Positions 59,101-64,000 of a stretch of DNA of 64,000 nt are shown here, piece by piece (positions within the stretch are counted from its first letter, which is position 1; each line of letters starts with the position of its first letter). Both the position numbers and the translations under genes were made by a program. The notes beneath the pieces were generated by a model. That model searched no databases. It was not told the DNA's origin and saw only the letters and a program-made list of their open reading frames with translations. Source of the DNA: Breviolum minutum Mf 1.05b.01 (Eukaryota > Sar > Dinophyceae > Suessiales > Symbiodiniaceae). The stretch lies in contig DF239574.1 in NCBI GenBank assembly GCA_000507305.1, forward strand, positions 89,531-153,530, in the 5' to 3' direction.

Positions 59101-61713
59101 CCAACCACCGGTTAGATGTAACGTATAAAACCTTCGTAAATAATGGGGACAAACTACCTACCAACCTCAACTGGTGAGTTTACCGGATTTCTGAACCATC
59201 AACAGATATGTGCACTTCGAAGAATCATTTTTTTCGAACAATCGACCCGGTGGGGGAAGTGGAAACCGAGGGTTGGTTTCACCGAAACACCTGAGGTGTT
59301 ACCTTCCTTAAGTCGATTGATGAAGTCAGGCATTGGCAAAGGCAACTTGGCGGCCCTGCCAATATGACGACATTGGCTACCTCCGGGAGGGGGAAGAGAT
59401 GGTGGTAAACTGCCATCATGCACAAAAGCTGATTGTTGTATGCTAATGGGGTGGACTTGAGCACCAAACCTTTAGCAAATACTGTATATAAATAGCTTTT
59501 GCAGTGTAGGACATGTACTGCCAGATATGATATGATGAAATCTTTGAGATCTCCTGGAGACGTTTGATTTTATATGTTTTTTTTTTTTTTTAAATCCTAC
59601 TTCATGTTGGTAGAAACATTGAGATGAATCATGGTATGGCGGCATAACCATGGCAGAACCCTTCTAAAGCGCCCTTTGAGCTGTTTGGCTATCGGTGAGG
59701 TGCATCCAAAAACGTTGCTTCCAAATCACGATTGGGCCCAAAAGTCACAATCGAGCATGCAGTGACCACTATACATAATGAAATCCATATCACCTTGATC
59801 ACTTAAGAGCAGATACCATTTGATATCGTAAATAACTTTTACCACTTGATATCTACTATGATTTAAACATCCAATGGTACGGATTGTGTACTATTTATGA
59901 ACCAGGGGTATCTCATCTCAAGATGACAAGTCAATAGCTCTTGCAAGAGCCAAGGCATGACGCGTGATGATCATCCCAATGTCTCTGATCAGCTCTATGC
60001 GAATTATGCCATTGGTCAGGATGCAGACTTTTTTTTCAGATGCTTAGATACTAGTTTGCTAGTTGTTGCTGAAATGACCTGAATATCATATGAATTGACC
60101 ATAATTGACCTGAATATGGTGTGTTTGTGATCCAAAGCTTCAAGCAATTTGGAGTAATTTGTAGTGGGCTGGTTTCAAGGCCACGTGTTTCTTGGTCATT
60201 CGAGATATAATTTCATATTGTGAATCATCCCAGATGACAGGACACTCGTGCCATGAAAGCTGTGGTTGGAGAAGAGGTGTGGGAGTTTCTTGAAAAACTC
60301 ACTCCGGTATTTTGATGATTTTGAAACTGGGATTCAACATGATTCGACCTACTGTTGATGGTTCAGAAATCCCACACAACCACCGGTTGGATGTTAATAC
60401 AACCCGTCGTAAATAATGGGATAAACTACGCACCTCAACTGGTGATCGCCGGGTTTCTTCCATCAACCTATTATGGCTGGCCATTGGAAAGTGGAAGTTC
60501 ACTTCCCCGTGATTCCTTGGAGAGGCATTGAGCGAAGACGAGTCCTGCTTGCCTGCTTGTTGACCAGTGAACTGCTGTTACGAACCAGTAAAACTGTATG
60601 ATAAGTTGGTCTTGGAAAAACTTGAGCATATCATAGCATATCAAAATCATAGAGTTTTGTTCTTTTTTCAAAGAAAAATATTTCAATCTTCAAGCAAAAT
60701 TTTCCCTATGTCAAAAACAGGTGTTCGGTGTTGGGAGAAGCCAGGCACAAGTACCTGGAGTTTACTGACAAATTTGAGCTGAAGTTTTTGCCTGGAACTT
60801 AAGGGTACCCTTCCAATTACCAACCCCCCACCCGAAGAAATGAAGGCCTTATTAAAGGGGTTATTTACCACCATGAACCCCATAAATAATCCCTTAATAA
60901 GGCCCCTATTGGGGGGTTGCATTGGGGAATGGGCCGGGGTCCCAACTCCTGCCATTGGAACTTGGATAAGGACACAGGGAGCCTACGAGAACAGAGATGT
61001 GTTCACGTCCCTGGACATTGTTGGGATGCTCAAGAGCGTGTAAGGTAGCAGTTAGCTCCTTTGTGTCGCAGGTTTTTGGATGGCTGACATATTGCTGAAA
61101 TCTGGTATAATTGTGAGATTGTATGAAAGATGATGAAACGGTATGAAATATAATACATGTACGAATAGCCATGAGGATAAGATGAGCTACGGAGAAACGG
61201 GTGCATGACTAGACGCCACCTGTGGTGAGGCTTGGACTTTGTTGCGGATCTTCCCTCAGGAGTTGTTGAAGAAGATCCCGCAGAAGCTGAAGGCGGGCGT
61301 TCAGAGTTATCAATACTAGTATTTTAAGGTGATTCCAAAATGGATGTTTCCAAAAATAGGGGTACCCCAAGATGGATGGTTTATAATGGAAAACCCTATT
61401 AAAATGGATGACTTGGGGGTACCACTATTTTCGGAAACATCCAAATCATGTGCATTTAAATCAGTTTAAATCCATCGAGAAGATCGAAATGTGATTTTAT
61501 TTTCATGTATTGTTCATCATTTGGATTATAGTAATTTGTACTAATTTCTACTAATTTATATTATATACATACTCTACTAATCTATACCATATACTAATTT
61601 CCACCAACCTTTCATAATATTTCATAGCTGGAAGACTTCTTAACAGCTGTTCCCAGGACAAGTACTACGATCGGGAGAAGGAGATCCAAAAAGCCGTGCA
61701 GTCACTGAAGTAG
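50141..61713 (+). CDS. V-type H+-ATPase subunit B, complete gene in 33-34 exons
   Basis: Non-catalytic nucleotide-binding subunit B of the V1 sector, which acidifies vacuoles and vesicles. Exons: 50501-50546, 50817-50858, 51064-51106, 51375-51400, 51575-51622, 51822-51865, 52235-52296, 52604-52643, 52842-52898, 53146-53175, 53783-53849, 54129-54164, 54385-54420, 54604-54652, 54746-54791, 55185-55230, 55950-56011, 56802-56820, 57326-57376, 57637-57689, 57932-57938, 58175-58217, 58424-58470, 58697-58747, 58959-59009, 59296-59341, 59955-60019, 60241-60276, 60525-60541, 60745-60789, 60971-61019, 61230-61298 and 61657-61713 (TAG). Family hallmarks in order: [109 protein letters not shown] (the arginine-finger region) and [10 protein letters not shown]. 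With a candidate first exon 50141-50160 (MKKGHQ) the total is 1506 nt, 501 aa, the normal family length with no gaps. Confidence 0.95.
50867..50968. mobile_element. MITE-3 copy in V-ATPase intron 3
   Basis: It starts TACCCTCCCGAAGTTTCACA, eight bases inside the intron, and ends TTAAACTTCAGGGGTTTA. The core GAAAAGGAAAGGATGGTCTT and ATTTTTCAGGGGCGA matches the copy at 53377. Confidence 0.8.
51228..51301. mobile_element. MITE-2 right-half remnant in V-ATPase intron 4
   Basis: It contains GTAATGGGAGATTGATATTC, then TTCAACTGGTGATCGG, and ends TTTTTTCCATCAACGGTA. The left end is missing. Confidence 0.6.
53228..53342. mobile_element. MITE-3 copy in V-ATPase intron 11
   Basis: Ends TACACCCTGGTAAACTAACA and CCTGTTAGTTTACCAGAGGG are good inverted repeats bounded by TA. 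The interior has GAAAATGGATCCTTTGATGG and GGGATATTCCAGC. Confidence 0.88.
53377..53487. mobile_element. Second MITE-3 copy in V-ATPase intron 11
   Basis: It starts TATCCCTGGTAAGTTACCTT and ends GTTAAACTTCCCGGGGGTGG. It lies 34 bp after the previous copy, so two insertions hit one intron and made it 607 bp long. Confidence 0.82.
55774..55878. mobile_element. MITE-4 copy in V-ATPase intron 17
   Basis: Left end GAGTTGGTGGTTTCAAATA; right end GGTTCAACCACCAACTAG. The core has TTCATCCCTAATTTGTGG and ATTTTTCAAAGGGGTTGG. Confidence 0.82.
56049..56158 (+). mobile_element. MITE-1 copy 5 in V-ATPase intron 18
   Basis: Full-length copy with ends GGGTGTTTCCGAAAATAG and CTATTTTCAGAAACATCC. A 9-bp direct repeat GGTTTGATA lies at 56039-56047 and 56163-56171. 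Confidence 0.92.
56219..56339. mobile_element. MITE-4 copy in V-ATPase intron 18
   Basis: Left end CTTGGGTGGTGGCAACTC; right end GAAACCACCCAACCAG. The interior has a GTTCACCCCGGAACGCTGGG hairpin. Confidence 0.8.
56802..56820 (+). CDS. 19-nt micro-exon of V-ATPase B
   Basis: GTACACGCGCGAGCAGCAC between CCGAG and GTTGTG. Joined to the flanking exons it restores AYTREQHV, exactly where the family has AYxxxxHV, with correct phase on both sides. Confidence 0.85.
57185..57299. mobile_element. MITE-4 copy in V-ATPase intron 19
   Basis: It starts CTAAGAGGTGGTTTTAAATA (slightly offset) and ends GGTTCAACCACCAAGTAG. TATA occurs on both flanks. The core ATTGGGGGAAGATGAACCCA matches the copy at 15116. 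Confidence 0.82.
57932..57938 (+). CDS. 7-nt micro-exon of V-ATPase B
   Basis: The exon GTACACA lies between GCAG and GTCAAG. It supplies the bases needed to read [12 protein letters not shown] across exons 57637-57689 and 58175-58217. Without it the frame and two conserved residues are lost. I found no other match to the required pattern in the 485-bp interval. Confidence 0.7.
59077..59203. mobile_element. MITE-2 copy in V-ATPase intron 26
   Basis: GTTGATGGTTCAGAAATCCC at the left and CCGGATTTCTGAACCATCAA at the right are inverted. The interior has CCAACCACCGGTTAGATGTA and AAATAATGGGGACAAACTAC. Confidence 0.88.
60354..60467. mobile_element. MITE-2 copy in V-ATPase intron 29
   Basis: It has the same structure as the copy at 59077, with ACAACCACCGGTTGGATGTT and AAATAATGGGATAAACTACG. 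The right end reads CGGGTTTCTTCCATCAAC, a variant shared with 4541-4645. Confidence 0.88.
60525..60541 (+). CDS. 17-nt micro-exon of V-ATPase B
   Basis: GCATTGAGCGAAGACGA between GGAGAG and GTCCTG encodes ALSEDE across the junctions, in the position of the family segment EEALxxxD. Phases fit both neighbours (60276 and 60745). Confidence 0.8.
60843..60905. repeat. Palindromic element in V-ATPase intron 31
   Basis: GGCCTTATTAAAGGGGTTAT is the inverse of ATAATCCCTTAATAAGGCC with one base missing. Flanking CCCCCCACCC and TTGGGGGG extend the hairpin. It resembles the inner palindrome of the element at 21201-21344. Confidence 0.8.
61342..61442 (-). mobile_element. MITE-1 copy 6 in V-ATPase intron 33
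   Basis: Reverse orientation, like the copy at 8853, with ends GGATGTTTCCAAAAATAG and CTATTTTCGGAAACATCC. No clear flanking duplication was seen. Confidence 0.9.
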
Positions 61714-61966
61714 GCAAAAGTGATGGGCGACAAGTGAAGGCACCAAGATCGGCAAGGAGAGTGAAGATGAATTATGAACAACAAACATGTATGTCGTATA
61801 TATAACATTTTATTATGATAGATATATTATCATATGTTATGTTTGTATGATTAATATGATCTGTATAAAACAAACAATATAAAATACATGTATTTAAACA
61901 GCTTTTCAAAACACCATTCATCTAGAGATTCAAATTTTCAGTCCAACGACAATAGCTTTGCAGATT

Positions 61967-62061
61967 TGGAGCCCCGGCTGTAGCTGGGAAGACCACCGTT
62001 GGACCCGTTTTGCGGGTCACGGTGTTGCAGTACGGCTGGGAGCAAATCAGCAGAAAAAAGG
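61967..62061 (+). CDS. Exon candidate downstream of V-ATPase B
   Basis: After TTTGCAG an open block reads FGAPAVAGKTTVGPVLRVTV and then LQYGWEQISRKK, ending at a GTAGGC donor. It has coding-like composition and strong splice sites, but the acceptor is AG|A rather than AG|G. No partner exon could be linked and no family is recognised. Confidence 0.4.
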
Positions 62062-63140
62062 TAGGCTATATGGATGGGATGGGTGTCACTTATGAAAGAT
62101 GGCATCTTTCATATATTTCCAGTCAATATGGGCTTCAAGATCCATCAAGAAAAAGTGGATAAAATGTCTTTTCGGGTTTCGGCTTCTCGAGTCTCTAGTG
62201 GCGACTTTTGTTTTGTTGCAATTGGCTGTTTGCTGAAACTGAAGACTCCTAGTCGTTGCGCACCAGACGTACCAGACCTATAACACCCAAAATGCAAAGA
62301 GCATAAATTTGGGGCAACAGTTTTCTGTTTGAGGAAAACACACGTTTTGCACCCAGAATTTGTCATTTTTGGGAAGACTGATCGGACAGCATAAAGACCG
62401 TCCACCTCCACGACATGTTTTGACCACTGGAAAGTATCTTTTGTTGAAACTTCGGTCGTCACGTGTATTTGCGGATATTTGTTTTTTTGTTTGTAAGGCA
62501 AGGTCTTGTGCCAGTTGTTATTCTCTGCTGCTGCACTTTTGGCTTGTTCAGTTCCAAGTTTTGTCATTATTTTTAGGTCGGGCGAATTGGGGGACCGAAC
62601 CTGGGTCGGACGTCGCCAGCATGTCGGGACCTTGGGGCTTGGGTCATGTATGACGTCTAAGATTTTCAGAAAACCATGAGCAAACTTGACGGGATGAAGG
62701 TCCAAGCGGTCCAAGTGTTATGAAACAACGCAATTCATGTTCATGTCCACTCAGGATCAACAATTTCATTTGGGGAGCAGGTGGCAGAAAAATTGATAGG
62801 TTGCTACTAGAATTGAACCCCCTAAACTAGACACCCAAAGGTTGTATTGAATAGAAAGTTCCATGTTGCATGTCCAGTGATCGCCATGAATTCTTGCCAG
62901 TGACATAAATCCTTGCTGTTTGGCTGGAGTACCGGAAGTCCCACATGAAGAATCCCCAACACTTTGAAGGTTGAAGGATCATTGGGTCGCAATTTGTCAT
63001 GTTACACTTGCATATTAGAAACTGCAGAGGGGCAATGGGTGATATGGGTGGTATGTAGCATCATATGACATCACAAATTATACTCATCATTTCTATCCAC
63101 ATCATCCCATAGAATCCTGAGCAGACCATTCTCCAAAAGC
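62062..63140. other. Spacer or intron, no gene recognised
   Basis: Frames up to 189 codons are open on the minus strand (62145-62714) and 97 on the plus (62360-62653). They overlap, and neither has recognisable domains or splice context. One could be real. Confidence 0.4.
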
Positions 63141-63632
63141 ATGGACGATTGCGGATCTGGTGATGTGGTTCAAAAGATTGAATGTATAGTGACTTACGGA
63201 GGATCCATTTCAGATATTTGCATCAACTACACATTGTTGGTCTTGGACATCACATTCTGTGCTTGGTGGCTTACGATGCGTCACCAAAACGCGAGAAAAC
63301 CATTGATATCGTTGATCATTGTCGTGATCTACCAAGTTCTTTTGTGTTTTTTCCTTGGGTGTTCTGGAGTGTCCATCGTATGGTGTGCAGTTATTGGATG
63401 GTACATCCACAAGTCAAGATGTGTGGTGGGTCAGCGCAACTCCGACTCCGAACAGTACCACATTTGGTATGAACTACTTCTTCTTTTGCCAAATGCATCA
63501 GCACTGCTTTACTATGCAATAACGTCTGAGGTAATAACCAGCATTGCTCATATTTGTGCTTTATTGCTGGGAATGGGAATGTCCAAGTTGGAGGAGTGTT
63601 GTGGATCTTCTGAAAGATATAGTGGTATATAG
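63141..63632 (+). CDS. Small multi-pass membrane protein, hypothetical
   Basis: A 163-residue frame from ATG 63141 to a stop at 63632. Five hydrophobic segments can be seen at about residues 25-44 (DICINYTLLVLDITFCAWWL), 53-71, 73-89, 109-126 and 130-147, separated by short charged loops (TMRHQNARK, HKSRCVVGQRNSDSEQ). It ends in a Cys/Ser-rich tail (LEECCGSSERYSG). The hydrophobic pattern over five segments argues for a real membrane protein or an exon of one. I do not recognise the family. The remaining bases to 64000 hold no supported gene. Confidence 0.5.
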   Translation: MDDCGSGDVVQKIECIVTYGGSISDICINYTLLVLDITFCAWWLTMRHQNARKPLISLIIVVIYQVLLCFFLGCSGVSIVWCAVIGWYIHKSRCVVGQRNSDSEQYHIWYELLLLLPNASALLYYAITSEVITSIAHICALLLGMGMSKLEECCGSSERYSGI

Positions 63633-64000
63633 TGGTGTGAAAGATGGCCGTGTGCCTTTCTGTCCAACGAAAGCTCGTTCTTTCAGCTAAGTGATTTCAG
63701 CGAGATGACATGGCGACCTAGAGGAAATCTGGCAAACGTGGGAGGATGAGCTGATTCCGGCATGTTTTGTATGTCCATGATCAAGACTGGTTGTTGTCTC
63801 ATGTCATCGAAATCGCAGATATGAATCAAAAAAGGTCGAGAAGTACAGGAACGCCAAGGAAAGATGAGTAGCCAAGTCAGAAAGAAAAAAAGTGTGGAGA
63901 AGAACCTGTCGTGATAGTAGCAAAGATGAAACACAGCAGAAACAACCATCCTTGGTACATGAGGCTTCACCTTCTAGTTTGCTGAGATGTTTTTCTGTCA

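Noticed and set aside
1..64000. CRISPR arrays, bacterial promoters, ribosome binding sites and operons
   Set aside because: The window is eukaryotic with introns throughout; the tandem repeats seen have no spacer-repeat regularity.

Overview
The window looks like nuclear DNA of a dinoflagellate, most probably a member of Symbiodiniaceae; the genus cannot be fixed from sequence alone. Four things point there. (1) Every gene I could reconstruct lies on the + strand, as in dinoflagellate unidirectional gene blocks. (2) Introns use GT, GC and occasionally GA donors, and almost every acceptor reads AG|G. (3) Introns and spacers are full of short terminal-inverted-repeat elements. (4) One locus resembles a large protein family that I recall, unverified, as abundant in Symbiodiniaceae.

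Layout. 0-10 kb: mostly repeats and MITE-like elements, with a few short exon candidates. 10.6-15.9 kb: an intron-rich gene (at least 795 aa) ending in a sulfotransferase-like region. 17.1-18.2 kb: a HAD-like phosphatase gene. 19.3-22.2 kb: an unrecognised intron-rich gene. 22.8-24.1 kb: an FNIP/LRR-like repeat gene with a one-base frameshift. 24.2-26.1 kb: satellite-like and AT-rich DNA. 26.6-39.2 kb: a giant multi-exon locus combining a Lys/Ala-rich basic module, a cytosine-C5-methyltransferase-like domain and a transposase-like domain. 41.4-48.4 kb: an unrecognised gene with a charged, coiled-coil-like start. 50.1-61.7 kb: a complete V-ATPase subunit B gene in 33-34 tiny exons. 62-64 kb: the start of another gene and a membrane-protein ORF.

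The main result is the link between mobile elements and introns. Four families of about 100-130 bp inverted-repeat elements (called MITE-1 to MITE-4 here, 27 copies or remnants) lie between genes and inside introns of unrelated genes. In one case a MITE-4 copy makes up a whole intron, flanked by a GAAG duplication, with the GC donor formed by the last target base plus the first element base and the AG acceptor supplied by the element end. An intron of the HAD gene is flanked by an 8-bp direct repeat. Together with the AG|G rule across the V-ATPase gene, this fits transposons that create introns (introners).

All exon joins were worked out by hand from reading frame, phase, splice dinucleotides and, for V-ATPase B, the known conserved family sequence. 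No transcript or database evidence was available.
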